Part shown: piece after piece, positions 18,136 to 28,281 of the stretch
Layout: the number at the start of each line of letters is the position of its first letter
Position numbering within the stretch: position 1 is the stretch's first letter
From: CAWAYH01 sp963786195
Lineage (GTDB): Bacteria > Acidobacteriota > Vicinamibacteria > Vicinamibacterales > 2-12-FULL-66-21
Direction of reading: 5' to 3'
Assembly (NCBI GenBank): GCA_963786195.1
Contig: CAWAYH010000002.1
Location: 62,001-126,000, forward strand
DNA: 64,000 bases
The notes under the pieces: model-generated
Seen by the model: only the letters and a program-made list of their open reading frames with translations
Databases searched by the model: none
Told to the model about the DNA's origin: nothing
Program-made: the position numbers and the translations under genes

Positions 18136-20479
18136 TCACTTCATCAACCACGCTCCATTCCGACGAACGCGTTTTCGTCGCGCTGGCGGACTCAAGCCGG
18201 CAGACGCCTGCAGATCGCGCCATCGCAGCTGGCCGTGCACCCCGTACGGCAGGATCCTCACGCGGTTCGCTGACGGCTCGACCCGCACCTCGACAAAGCT
18301 CTGAAAGAACGGCGAGACGTTGGAATCGAACACGGCCGACAGCCACTCCGCGGAGAATGGCCACGCGCCCAGCTCCCGCGTCCACCACCACGCGGGGCGC
18401 TTCCACCAGGGTGTCTGCGACTCGATCTTCTGGATTACGGACGAGGAGTTCGGATAGTACGCCCAGGCGGACGTCGGCGTGTGCGCCGGCCACGCGAGCG
18501 ATGTCCCGAAGCTCAGATACGCGCCGCCGCCACCGTTGACGAAGTAATGGACGGCGCGATCGCCGGCCGCGCGATCCGAGTAGTACTCGAGATCGTGCGT
18601 ATCGCCGGCCATCAGGATCGTCGCGCCGCGATCGACCAGACGCCGTTTCAGCTCCGCGAAGGGCGGATTGTCGATCGTCTCGTCGTGCCCGCCGGCGTAG
18701 AAGGGATGCCCGAGGATCGCCATCAACGTCTTTCCCCGCGCACGTTCGAGGGCGGCGTTGAGCCAGGCGTCCTCCGCCGGATCGATCCGCTTGATGATCC
18801 CGGTGTCGATCGCGAGCAGCGCAAAACGATCCGTCTGGATCTCGAAGAACGGCGCGCGCTGGAACCCGGTCGGCACATCGTATTGCTGCCGCAGCCGTTC
18901 GGCCTCGTGGATCAGGTACTCGATGCGGTCGGAGCTCCGTGCTCGTCAGGCGCAGGTCGGCTTCGGCTCTCGCGCGCATCGACGCCCGCGCGGCGTCCGC
19001 CTGCAGGAACGTCGCGAGGAAGGCCTCGAGTGCGTCGTACCAGTCGTGGTTTCCGGGGATCGCGTACACGGGCTTCGTGACGCCCTTGAAGGGCAGCCAG
19101 AAATTCGGCTCGTAGACCTGCATCGAACCGGTCGGATACACGACGTCGGAGGAAATGACGACGAAGCGGACGTCCTCGCGCGCGGCGACGGTCAGCAGTT
19201 GATCGCGAAGCGAGTGCTGGGACGCGTCGCCTTCGCCCGTGTCGCCAATGACAATGAACGCGAAGTCGCCGCTGCCGGATGTCCCGGGCGGAGTGACGGC
19301 GAAAATCACTGAGTCGTCGGGAGCGCCCGGCTGAAGCCGGACGCTCCGTACCATCGCCTCGCGCCACTCGTCCGTTCGAGACTCGGCCCACGAGTTCCAT
19401 ATGCCCGCGGCCCAGTTCTCCGTGTCGAAATACCAGCTCATGCCGAAGACCGGCGCGGTCGCCGCGATGATGGCGGCGTAGGGCAGGCCCGTCGTCAGAA
19501 AACTCCGCAGCGCGAAGCTCAGCGAATAGCGCGCCTCGCGGAACCGGATCGAGATCCGCAGCCGGTATCGCAGCCACGCGCCCGCCGCACGCGCGAGAAG
19601 CCCCCGGCGTTGTACGTCGGTCGGCAGGTACCAGCGCCAGATCCGGCGCTCGATCCAGCGCGTCGCTCCGCGCCACGACAGAAACAGCGGATTGATGATC
19701 GCGAGCGCAACGATGACGGCGATGGCCATGTCCCCCAGAACCGCGACGCCGGGAGCGACGAACCCCAGCAGCGTCCCATCCCACGACTCCATCCGGCTCA
19801 CGTGAATCGCAAACAGGGTGGCGATGAAGGCGATCGTCCAGCCGCGATCGATCGGCGCGCGCAGGCGTTCCTGCGTTTCCGCTTCGGCAGCGAGCGCCGA
19901 CATGCCGGGCAGATCGGCGAGCCCGAGATCGTCGAGCACGGTCTGCTCGGCGTCCCCGGACGCATAGACCGGCGCGACCAGCATGTTCCAGACAATGCCG
20001 AAGATGCGAAGGGCACCGGCGATGGCAATGGTCCACGTGGCCGCGAAGTCGCGGGTGATCAGGATCAGGACGGTCACCGACAGATTGCCGGCTGCGGCCA
20101 GGACGGCCTGACGCCGCGTGGCGGGATCGCCCGCTCGGACCGCTTTGATGCTGTAGCGGATGCCGTCGATCGCGAACCATCCGGCAAGAACGATGAACAG
20201 CGCCGCACCCGCGAGAAACGGCGCGCTGATCAGCAGCAGGCCCATCAGGAGCGAGATCACGCCGCCGATGAGCGCGGCTCGCCGGGTTTCGACCGTCGCC
20301 CGGCGGCTGCCGTGCAGCAGCTCGATGAGCGCGGCGAGGGCCAGCAGCGTGCCCACGCGCGTGGCGGGCGACTCGGCGGCGCGCAGCGGCGCGATGAGCG
20401 CGAGGATGCCTAGTCCTGCCACAAACAGCGACATCCCGGTCACGGCGGGACGCGGCGAAGACGTTGAGAGCTCGACCAT
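18136..20479 (-). CDS. Membrane-anchored metallophosphoesterase with HdeD-like N-terminal region (one frameshift)
   Basis: About 780 residues. Residues 1-350 hold some eight to ten membrane helices; the first six are HdeD/DUF308-like (AAFLAGAALFIVLAGWFAIDGIRY). After a large loop comes a calcineurin-like phosphoesterase: GDTGEGDA, SSDVVYP, PGNHDWYDALE, then after a frame break near 18935 ILGHPFYAGGHDE and LMAGDTHDLEYY. These correspond to the metal-ligand blocks GDxG, GDxxY, GNHD, GHPxY and GHxH, although the second reads SDVVY and the last GDTHD. The catalytic domain is likely outside the cytoplasm or at the membrane surface. The start at ATG 20479 has no clear ribosome-binding site; ATG 20434 is possible. 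Divergent from sppA. Confidence 0.85.
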
Positions 20480-20520
20480 GGAGGTGACAGCGTACGCCGG
20501 TCCGCTCGCCGGAATCCAGC

Positions 20521-20526
20521 TATACT
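20521..20526 (+). promoter_or_regulatory. Candidate -10 element (TATACT) for sppA
   Basis: TATACT lies 52 bases before the sppA start codon and would place transcription near 20533, giving a 45-base leader that carries the AGGAGG site. No convincing -35 hexamer is found 16-18 bases upstream, so the call is tentative. Confidence 0.35.
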
Positions 20527-20577
20527 CGAACGTCGCCCGCCTTCGCTCAAGCTCCGGCGAGGCCAGCAGGAGGCTTT

Positions 20578-22317
20578 GTGGCTGTCAAACGCGGCGTCGT
20601 GCTCGTGATCGTTCTCATCCTGGGTGCGGTTGCCGTGTCGGCGGCCGGCCTGCTCTTCATGGGCTTCGCGGTCGGCCGCGGACCGCAGGTCTCCAGCAAC
20701 TCCGCGCTCTTCCTCGACGTCAGCGGCGACCTGCAGGAGAACGAGCCTGCCGGCGTCTTCAACCAGTTCTTCGAAGCGCCGCCGACCGTCCGGTCAATCG
20801 TCGAATCCCTGCGAAAAGCCAAAGTGGATCGCCGGGTCACCAGCGTGATCATCCGGCCGACGAGCACGGCGGCGCTGTGGGGCAAGGTCCAGGAAGTGCG
20901 CGACGCCATCATCGACTTCAAGCGCTCGAACAAGCCGGTCATCGCGTATCTCGAGCAGGGCGGCGATCAGGCGTACTACCTGGCCAGCGCGTGCGACAAG
21001 GTCTTCCTCATGCCGGTGGCCTCGCTCGACCTGACGGGTCTGGCCAACTACGAGCTGTTCCTGCGGGGGACGCTGGACAAGATCGGCGCGTATCCGGACG
21101 CGATGCACATCGGCGACTACAAGACGGCGTCGAACACGTTCACCGAGCACACCTTTACCGCCGCTCACCGCGAGATGGCCGAATCGCTCAACACCGATCT
21201 CTACGAACAGCTCGTACGCGGGGTGGCGGACGGCCGTCACAAGTCGGAAGCCGAAGTCCGTCAGCTCATCGATCACGGGCCGTACCTGCCCGAAGACGCG
21301 GTACGCGCGGGCCTGGTCGACGATCTCGCCTACGAGGACGAGATCGACGACAAGGTCAAGCTCGCGCCAGGCCGCGTCAACGTCGTGAAGCAGCACGAGT
21401 ACCGCAACGTCGCGCAGTCGTCGCTCGGGCTGAACCGGGGACCGAAGATCGCCATCATCTACGCGGTCGGCCTGATCAGCACCGGCCAGAGCAGCTACGA
21501 CGGCAACGACGTCGTGGGCTCCGACACGATCGTCGAGTACCTGCGGAAGGCGCGAGCCGATTCGTCGATTCGCGCGATCGTGCTCCGCATCGACAGCCCG
21601 GGCGGATCGGCGATCGCGTCGGACATCATCTGGCGCGAGATCATGCTGACGCGGGACCGCAAGCCGGTGATCGCCTCGATGTCGGACGTCGCGGCGTCCG
21701 GCGGCTACTACATCGCCATGCCGGCGCACGCCATCGTCGCGCAGCCGGCCACGCTGACCGGATCGATCGGGGTCGTTCTGATGAAGTTCGTGATCGACGG
21801 CACGCTCAAGAAGCTGGGCCTGAACATCGAGGGCGTGAAGCAGGGGCGGTACGCGGAGCTGTATTCACCGGTGAAGCAGTTCACGCCGGAGGAAAAGAAA
21901 AAGATCGAGGAGCTGATGCAGGCCACCTACGACGCCTTCGTGGAGAAGGCGGCGGCCGGCCGCAACACGACGCCCGAGCGGATAGACGCCGTCGGCCAGG
22001 GCCGCGTCTGGACCGGCAGCCAGGCCAAGCAACTGGGGCTCGTCGACGAGCTCGGGGGCCTGGATCGCGCGCTGGCGCTCGCCAAGGAGCGCGCCAAGAT
22101 CGCTCAGGATACCGAGGTCGAGCTGGTGGTCTTCCCGCCGAAGAAATCGCTCTTCGAAGTCGTCGCCGATCCGTTCGGTCGGACGGAGGGAACCGCTGCG
22201 CTCGGCGCCCTGCTGGGTCTGCGCAATCCGCGAGCGTTCGACGCGGTCACGGCGCCGCTGCGCCTCTTCCGGCGCGGCGAGCCGTTGGCGATTATGCCGA
22301 ACGTGTTTGTCAGATAG
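20578..22317 (+). CDS. sppA: Signal peptide peptidase SppA, 67K type
   Basis: Membrane-anchored serine protease that degrades cleaved signal peptides; 579 residues, matching the long (two-domain) SppA. The start is GTG 20578 with AGGAGG five bases upstream. One N-terminal TM (VVLVIVLILGAVAVSAAGLLF). The two halves each have a ClpP-like fold. The general-base Lys is in GDYKTASNTFTEHTFT in the first half and the nucleophilic Ser in SDVAASGGYYIAMPAH in the second. It is divergent from the phosphoesterase and ends three bases before the convergent ppiD stop codon. Confidence 0.95.
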   Translation: MAVKRGVVLVIVLILGAVAVSAAGLLFMGFAVGRGPQVSSNSALFLDVSGDLQENEPAGVFNQFFEAPPTVRSIVESLRKAKVDRRVTSVIIRPTSTAALWGKVQEVRDAIIDFKRSNKPVIAYLEQGGDQAYYLASACDKVFLMPVASLDLTGLANYELFLRGTLDKIGAYPDAMHIGDYKTASNTFTEHTFTAAHREMAESLNTDLYEQLVRGVADGRHKSEAEVRQLIDHGPYLPEDAVRAGLVDDLAYEDEIDDKVKLAPGRVNVVKQHEYRNVAQSSLGLNRGPKIAIIYAVGLISTGQSSYDGNDVVGSDTIVEYLRKARADSSIRAIVLRIDSPGGSAIASDIIWREIMLTRDRKPVIASMSDVAASGGYYIAMPAHAIVAQPATLTGSIGVVLMKFVIDGTLKKLGLNIEGVKQGRYAELYSPVKQFTPEEKKKIEELMQATYDAFVEKAAAGRNTTPERIDAVGQGRVWTGSQAKQLGLVDELGGLDRALALAKERAKIAQDTEVELVVFPPKKSLFEVVADPFGRTEGTAALGALLGLRNPRAFDAVTAPLRLFRRGEPLAIMPNVFVR

Positions 22318-22320
22318 GTG

Positions 22321-24240
22321 CTACTGGCCCCCAAGTAACTGGGCCAGCACCTGCGCGTTGGTCTTGATGCTCATCCGATCGCGCGCTTTTGACATGTACG
22401 ACGCGTAGAACCGGCCCCGCTGCTGGTTGAGCATCTCGCCCTTCAGCGTCTCGTGGCCTGCCTGCACCTCGTCTGATGTGGGCGTCTTCTTCTCCAGCAC
22501 CTTGACGATCACCGCGCCGTTGTCCGTGACGATCGGATCGCTGACGCCGTTGACGTCGAGCGAGAACGCGGCCGCGTCGACGGCGGGACTGACGCCGATG
22601 TCGGGGATGGCGGCGCCGCGCGCGACGAGATCCGTCGTCTTGGCTTCGAGGCCCGCGGCCTTGGCTCCGGCGGTGAAGTCGCCCGAGCGCAGCTGGCTGA
22701 CGATCGTCGACGCCTTCTGGCGCGCGAGATCGACCGCTTTCTTCTTCACGACGTCCTCGCGCACGCGCGCCTTGACCTCTTCCATCGACGGCACCCGCGC
22801 GTCCTGCTTGCCGGTGACCGAGATGAACGTGATGCCGGTCGGCGTGCGGATGGCCTCGCTGACCTCCCCTTCCTTCAGCTCGAACGCCCGCTCCGAGGCC
22901 GCCGGGGCCATGCCCATCCCGGAGATCGGCTCGTCGCGCGCGAAGAATGCAGATTCACCGACCGTGAGGCCCCGCCCCTTGGCGACCGTGTCGAGATCGG
23001 ACGGCTTCGTCAGCTTGCCGGCCAGATCGGACGCGATGCGATCCCCTTCTTTCTGTGCGTGATCCCACTTCAACTGGTCATCGATCTGGACGCGTACCTG
23101 ATCGAGCGTTCGCGTCGAGGCTTCGTGCCTCTCAGTCACCTTGATGATGTGGAAGCCGTGAACAGTCTTGATGACGCCGCTGACCTCGCCCGGCTTCATC
23201 CCGAACGCCGCGTCCTCGAATTCCTTCACCATGTCGCCGCGGTTGAAGAAATTGAGGTCGCCGCCCTGCTTCGCGCTCTGGACGTCTTCCGACATCTTCG
23301 TGGCGAGCTGGGCGAAATCCGCGCCGCCTTTGATCTTGGCCAGCAGCGCCTCGGCCTCCTTCCGGACGGCCGCTTCGTCCTTGCCTTCCGTCTTCAGGAG
23401 GATGTGGCTCGCGCGCACCTGCTCCTGCGTCGAGTACTGCTGCTGATTGTCCTCGTAGAAGCGTTGAATATCCTCGGGCGCGATCTTCGTGCGTTCGCGA
23501 ATCGCCTGGAGATCGATCAGCGCGTACTTGACCTTGCGCTTCTCGGGAACTCGATACGTCTCTTTGTTCGCGTCGAAATGCGCCTGAAGGTCCGCGTCCG
23601 TGGCCGTCGCGCCTTCGCGGAACTTGTCCGCGGGGAACGACACCACCGCCAGCTTGATCTTCTCGTTGCGTTTTGCGAACTCGGCATCGACGTCTGCGTC
23701 GGAGACCGAAATCCAGTCGGTGATCGCGCTGCGCAGCTTTTCGACCTGGATGCTGCGGCGGATTTCCTCTTCGAAATCCGCCGGCCTCACGGGCGGGTTC
23801 TGCATCTGCAGCATCTGCGCGTAGCGATCGTGGCCGATGAACGTCCCGTTTTCCTGGAACGCCGGGAGCGACACGATCCGCGCCGACACTTCAGCGTCGG
23901 ACGCCGTGATGCCCTGCCGCCCGGCCTCGGACAACGCCGCTTCCTCTTCGATCAGCTGCTGGATGATCCGCTGATCGATCCCGATCTGTCGGAGCAGCCG
24001 CTCGTCGAACTTGCCGCCGTAGGCCTGCCGGTACATCTGCATTTGCTGCTGATAGATCCGGCGGAACTTCGCGACGGTGATGTCACGGCCGTCGACCGTT
24101 GCGATGGCGTCGTTCGACGCGCCGTTCGCGCTGTTTCTCATGAAATCGGGGATGTAGAGCCACACGAACGCCACGACCACAATCGCCAGGCTCCATTTGA
24201 GCCAGTTCTTGTGGCGGCGCATCCGGTCGAGCATCGTCAT
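22321..24240 (-). CDS. ppiD: PpiD-like periplasmic peptidyl-prolyl isomerase
   Basis: Membrane-anchored SurA/PpiD-type chaperone of 639 residues. A single TM (WLKWSLAIVVVAFVWLYIPDF, about 13-33) is followed by a SurA-like N-terminal chaperone domain (about 42-190), a parvulin PPIase domain (VRASHILLKTEG ... GGDLNFFNRGDMVKEFEDAAFGMKPGEVS ... VHGFHIIKVTER, about 275-375) and a second, less conserved parvulin-like segment before the C-terminus. The start is ATG 24240 (MTMLDRMRRH) after GAGGACC; ATG 24234 is also possible. It helps fold exported proteins. Convergent with sppA, which fits a shared envelope role but not a shared transcript. Confidence 0.92.
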   Translation of the reverse strand: MTMLDRMRRHKNWLKWSLAIVVVAFVWLYIPDFMRNSANGASNDAIATVDGRDITVAKFRRIYQQQMQMYRQAYGGKFDERLLRQIGIDQRIIQQLIEEEAALSEAGRQGITASDAEVSARIVSLPAFQENGTFIGHDRYAQMLQMQNPPVRPADFEEEIRRSIQVEKLRSAITDWISVSDADVDAEFAKRNEKIKLAVVSFPADKFREGATATDADLQAHFDANKETYRVPEKRKVKYALIDLQAIRERTKIAPEDIQRFYEDNQQQYSTQEQVRASHILLKTEGKDEAAVRKEAEALLAKIKGGADFAQLATKMSEDVQSAKQGGDLNFFNRGDMVKEFEDAAFGMKPGEVSGVIKTVHGFHIIKVTERHEASTRTLDQVRVQIDDQLKWDHAQKEGDRIASDLAGKLTKPSDLDTVAKGRGLTVGESAFFARDEPISGMGMAPAASERAFELKEGEVSEAIRTPTGITFISVTGKQDARVPSMEEVKARVREDVVKKKAVDLARQKASTIVSQLRSGDFTAGAKAAGLEAKTTDLVARGAAIPDIGVSPAVDAAAFSLDVNGVSDPIVTDNGAVIVKVLEKKTPTSDEVQAGHETLKGEMLNQQRGRFYASYMSKARDRMSIKTNAQVLAQLLGGQ

Positions 24241-24519
24241 GTCGTCGTGGTCCTCTTGGGTCGTGGATCGAGTCGCTGGAAACCTCAATTATGCCACGGC
24301 TCCGACGCTCCTCCGCCACGGTCGCGGCTGTGCATCTCGTCCCGTCATTCGTCGAGGGGAGGGGTGGCAAGTCCGGCGCGTTTCGAACCGATATAACGAG
24401 TCACCCGGGCGCCCACGCGAGGCCGATCAGGCCCCGGCAGGGGTCCCCAGATGTGGTATATTTGCGGTAATTAGAAGCACTTAGAAGGATCCGCCATTCC
24501 ACATGGGACGCAGAGTCGA

Positions 24520-25629
24520 TTGACCGGGAGAGTACGGCAGGCTCGCGCCCGTCGTCGATCGCAGAGGACCCATCTGCCGGCGTTCCGGGCGGACCTGGCA
24601 GCCCGGCTGCGGCCTCTGCAGGCGACACTGCGACGCAAGCTGTCGCGTGCCGACGTGCTCGCCGAGGTGATTCGGTCCGTCAACTCCAGCCTCGAGCCCG
24701 AACGCGTCGCCGAATCGATCGTGCAGCGGGTGGCCGGCTGGATTCCCGCGTCAGGATGGCTGGTCCTGGCCATCGACGACGCCGGGCGGGTGCGGACGCT
24801 GGCGTCGCGCTCGCTGACGCCCGCGCTCGACGCGTGCGCGCAGGCGGTCGGCGAGTGGGTGATGCAGACGGCCGACGTGTTTGCGACCGCCAACCTCGCG
24901 ACCGAGTCTCGCGTGCCGCCCGGTGACAGCACGGGCCCGCGATCGGCGGCGCTCGGGTTTCCGCTGGAGTGCCGCGGACGGACGGTCGGCGCGTTGATCG
25001 CGATCGATCGTGGTCCCTCGTCGCGCCCGCCGAAGCTCGCGGCCGCGACGCTCGCGACGTTTCAGTCGGCACTCGAGCCGGGGGCCATCGCGCTCGACAA
25101 CGCGCTGCGGGTCGAGCGGGCCGAAGCCCTGTCGGTGACCGACGATCTGACGCAGCTGTACAACTCGAGGTACCTGCAGCAGGTACTGCGGCGCGAAACG
25201 AAGCGGGCGACGCGCGGCAGCCGCCCGCTGTCGCTGCTGTTCGTGGACCTCGACGGCTTCAAGTCGATCAACGATTCGCACGGCCACCTCGCCGGCAGCC
25301 GCGCGCTGGTCGAGGCGGCGAGCGTCATCCGCGCGAGCGCGCGCGAGACCGACATCGTGGCGCGGTTCGGAGGCGACGAATTTGCGCTCGTCCTGCCCGA
25401 TACGGGCAGCGACGGCGCCGTCTCGGTGGGCGAGCGTATCCGCGATCGGCTCGCGGCCCACCGGTTCCTGGAAGCGGATGGGCTCAGCATCGCGCTGACC
25501 GCCTCGGTGGGCGTGGCCACGCTCCCCGAAGTGTCGTCGACGGCGGAAGGACTGATTCAGGCGGCCGACGAAGCGATGTACTGGGTCAAGGCGCATGGAA
25601 AAAACGGGATCCATGTGACCGGTGCGTGA
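24520..25629 (+). CDS. GAF-GGDEF diguanylate cyclase
   Basis: Protein of 369 residues. Residues about 35-195 form a GAF-like sensor domain; residues about 205-365 form a GGDEF domain (LTDDLTQLYNSRYLQQVLRR, DLDGFKSINDSHGHLAG, RFGGDEFALVLPD). RETD five residues before the GGDEF motif is a product-inhibition I-site. The enzyme should make cyclic di-GMP. The start is uncertain: TTG 24520 is the longest; the N-terminal 30 residues are basic and could be a spurious extension. Its stop codon is 12 bases before the mreB start and overlaps the mreB ribosome-binding site, so it is transcribed with the cell-shape genes. A TATATT sequence at 24457-24462 may be the promoter. Confidence 0.9.
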   Translation: MTGRVRQARARRRSQRTHLPAFRADLAARLRPLQATLRRKLSRADVLAEVIRSVNSSLEPERVAESIVQRVAGWIPASGWLVLAIDDAGRVRTLASRSLTPALDACAQAVGEWVMQTADVFATANLATESRVPPGDSTGPRSAALGFPLECRGRTVGALIAIDRGPSSRPPKLAAATLATFQSALEPGAIALDNALRVERAEALSVTDDLTQLYNSRYLQQVLRRETKRATRGSRPLSLLFVDLDGFKSINDSHGHLAGSRALVEAASVIRASARETDIVARFGGDEFALVLPDTGSDGAVSVGERIRDRLAAHRFLEADGLSIALTASVGVATLPEVSSTAEGLIQAADEAMYWVKAHGKNGIHVTGA

Positions 25630-25641
25630 AGGAGCATTTGG

Positions 25642-26667
<1,026 letters not shown>

Positions 26668-26669
26668 CT

Positions 26670-26711
26670 ATCAGCTGAGAGCTGAAAGCTGACAGCTGAG
26701 AGCTGGAAGCT
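26670..26711. repeat. AGCTGA-type short repeat between mreB and mreC
   Basis: The gap consists of repeated units CAGCTGAGAGCTGAAAGCTGA and GAGAGCTGGAAGCT. The last GGAAGCT also serves as the mreC ribosome-binding site before TTG 26712. Each AGCT and CAGCTG is palindromic, so small hairpins are possible within the mre transcript. Confidence 0.7.
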
Positions 26712-27575
26712 TTGTTAGACATACGCCAACGTACGGGCTACCTCTTCCTGGCTGTCATGGTCGGCCATCTCATCCTGATTTCCGCGCAGGTGCAGTCCAG
26801 GTCGGGCGTTCCCGTGCTCGAGGGGCTGACGTTCGGCGTGTTCTCGCGGCTCCAGGGCGGCGCGGCGTCGGTCCTCGACGGCGTCCGCGGCGTCTGGCAC
26901 CGCTACTTCGCGCTCCGCGGGATGCAGGCCGAGAACGAAGCGCTGAAGAAGCAGGTCGGCGATCTGGAAGTGCGCCTCCAGGAACAGCGCGCGCTGGCGG
27001 CACGGGCGGAGCGCCTGCAGGCGCTGATGGACCTGCGCAGCTCGACGCAGCTGCCGACGATCGCCGCGGAGATCATCGCGGGCAATCCGAATCCCGGGCT
27101 GCTGACCGTGACCATCGACAAAGGGCTCACAGACGGCGTCCAGGCCGACATGGCGGTCATCGCGCCGAAGGGCGTGGTCGGCCGCGTGGTCGGGCCCGTC
27201 GCGGCGCACGCCGCGCGCGTGCAGTTGCTGATCGATCGCCAGGCCGCGGCCGGTGCGCTCACCGAGCGCACGCGGGCAGGCGGCATGGTTGTCGGCGTCG
27301 ACGGCGATCCGGCGCTTCGCATGGATCTCGTGTCGACGCTGGCGGACGTCACCATCGGGGACGTGGTGGTCGCGTCAGGCGTCGACGGCATCTATCCCAA
27401 GGGGTTTACCATCGGCAAAGTCGAGACCTCGGAGCGTGTTGGCCTGCGCCGGGTGATCGCCATCCGGCCGGCGGTGGATTTCTCGAGCCTCGAGGAGGTC
27501 CTCGTCGTCCTCGTGCCGGCGCGCGGCGCGACGCCTGAAGAAGTGCCGGCCAGGCCGCGCGGGGCCGCGAAATGA
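26712..27575 (+). CDS. mreC: Rod-shape-determining protein MreC
   Basis: Bitopic inner-membrane protein of 287 residues that links MreB to periplasmic wall synthases. The start is TTG 26712. One TM (YLFLAVMVGHLILISAQV, about 9-27), a periplasmic coiled coil (MQAENEALKKQVGDLEVRL, about 72-110), then the two beta-barrel subdomains with the family pattern VTIDKGLTDGVQADMAVIAPKGVVGRV. The C-terminal tail (PARGATPEEVPARPRG) is unstructured. Its stop overlaps the mreD start by four bases (ATGA). Confidence 0.95.
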   Translation: MLDIRQRTGYLFLAVMVGHLILISAQVQSRSGVPVLEGLTFGVFSRLQGGAASVLDGVRGVWHRYFALRGMQAENEALKKQVGDLEVRLQEQRALAARAERLQALMDLRSSTQLPTIAAEIIAGNPNPGLLTVTIDKGLTDGVQADMAVIAPKGVVGRVVGPVAAHAARVQLLIDRQAAAGALTERTRAGGMVVGVDGDPALRMDLVSTLADVTIGDVVVASGVDGIYPKGFTIGKVETSERVGLRRVIAIRPAVDFSSLEEVLVVLVPARGATPEEVPARPRGAAK

Positions 27576-28090
27576 GGACGGCCGGCGTACTGCTGGCGCT
27601 GGCCGGCGCGCTGGCGCTGCAGACGACGCTGGCAGGGCTGACGATTGGCGGTGCGACGGCGGTCAACCTCGTCCTCGTCGCGGTCGTCTACGTCGCGCTC
27701 GCCTTCGGTCCGGTGCCGGGGCTCCTGGCGGGATCGGCCGGCGGCCTCGTGCAGGACATGCTGGCGGGCGGGATCGTCGGGATCGGCGGGTTCGCCAAAA
27801 CGCTGGTCGGTTTCGTCGTCGGGGTCCTGGGCGCCCAGTTCATCGTGGCTCAGCCGCTGCCGCGGCTGGTGATGTTCGTGGGTGCCACCCTTGCGCATGA
27901 GCTGTGCTATCAGGCGCTGTTTTCCCTCGTGGAATCGCGCGCGCTGACGATCCACTGGTCGGCGACGCTCACCCAGGCCGCGGTCAACGGCCTGGTGGGC
28001 ATAATTGCCTTCCAAATCGTGGAAAGCGGCCCAGGGCTGCTGCAGCGCCGGCGGGCGAGGGGCGCTACACTTAGTCGGAGACGGTACTGA
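27572..28090 (+). CDS. mreD: Rod-shape-determining protein MreD
   Basis: Integral membrane protein of 172 residues with about five TM helices (LLALAGALALQTTLAGLTIG, ATAVNLVLVAVVYVALAFG, GIGGFAKTLVGFVVGVLGAQF). The start ATG 27572 overlaps the mreC stop. The family is defined mainly by position and topology; both fit here. It partners MreC in the elongasome. Confidence 0.92.
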   Translation: MRTAGVLLALAGALALQTTLAGLTIGGATAVNLVLVAVVYVALAFGPVPGLLAGSAGGLVQDMLAGGIVGIGGFAKTLVGFVVGVLGAQFIVAQPLPRLVMFVGATLAHELCYQALFSLVESRALTIHWSATLTQAAVNGLVGIIAFQIVESGPGLLQRRRARGATLSRRRY

Positions 28091-28093
28091 ACT

Positions 28094-28268
28094 GTTATCG
28101 GTTTTCGGTTATCGGTTGTCGGTTATCGGTTTTCGGTTATTCGGTTCTCGGTTATTCGGTTCTCGGTTTCCAAAACCGACAACCCACAACCGAACCGACA
28201 ACCGCAAGAACCGACAACCGAACCGATAACCAAAAACCGACAACCCAAAACCGATAACCGAGAACTCG
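28094..28268. repeat. GGTTATCGGTTTTC repeat arms forming a large inverted repeat between mreD and mrdA
   Basis: The left part (28098-28170) is made of units CGGTTATCGGTTNTCGGTTATT. The right part (28172-28265) is made of the complementary units ACCGACAACC, ACCGATAACC and GAACCGACAACCG. The two arms are broadly complementary over some 70 bases and could fold into a long imperfect hairpin in the mre-mrd transcript. The same heptamer occurs as a perfect array at 35938-36001. Confidence 0.8.
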
Positions 28269-28281
28269 ACATCATTTAACC

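Noticed and set aside
20160..22367. 735-residue plus-strand open frame overlapping sppA
   Set aside because: Out-of-frame shadow; sppA in the other frame has all catalytic motifs and a strong ribosome-binding site.
28094..28268. Possible insertion sequence ends or CRISPR
   Set aside because: There is no coding sequence and no spacer pattern; the arms are built from the same short unit throughout.
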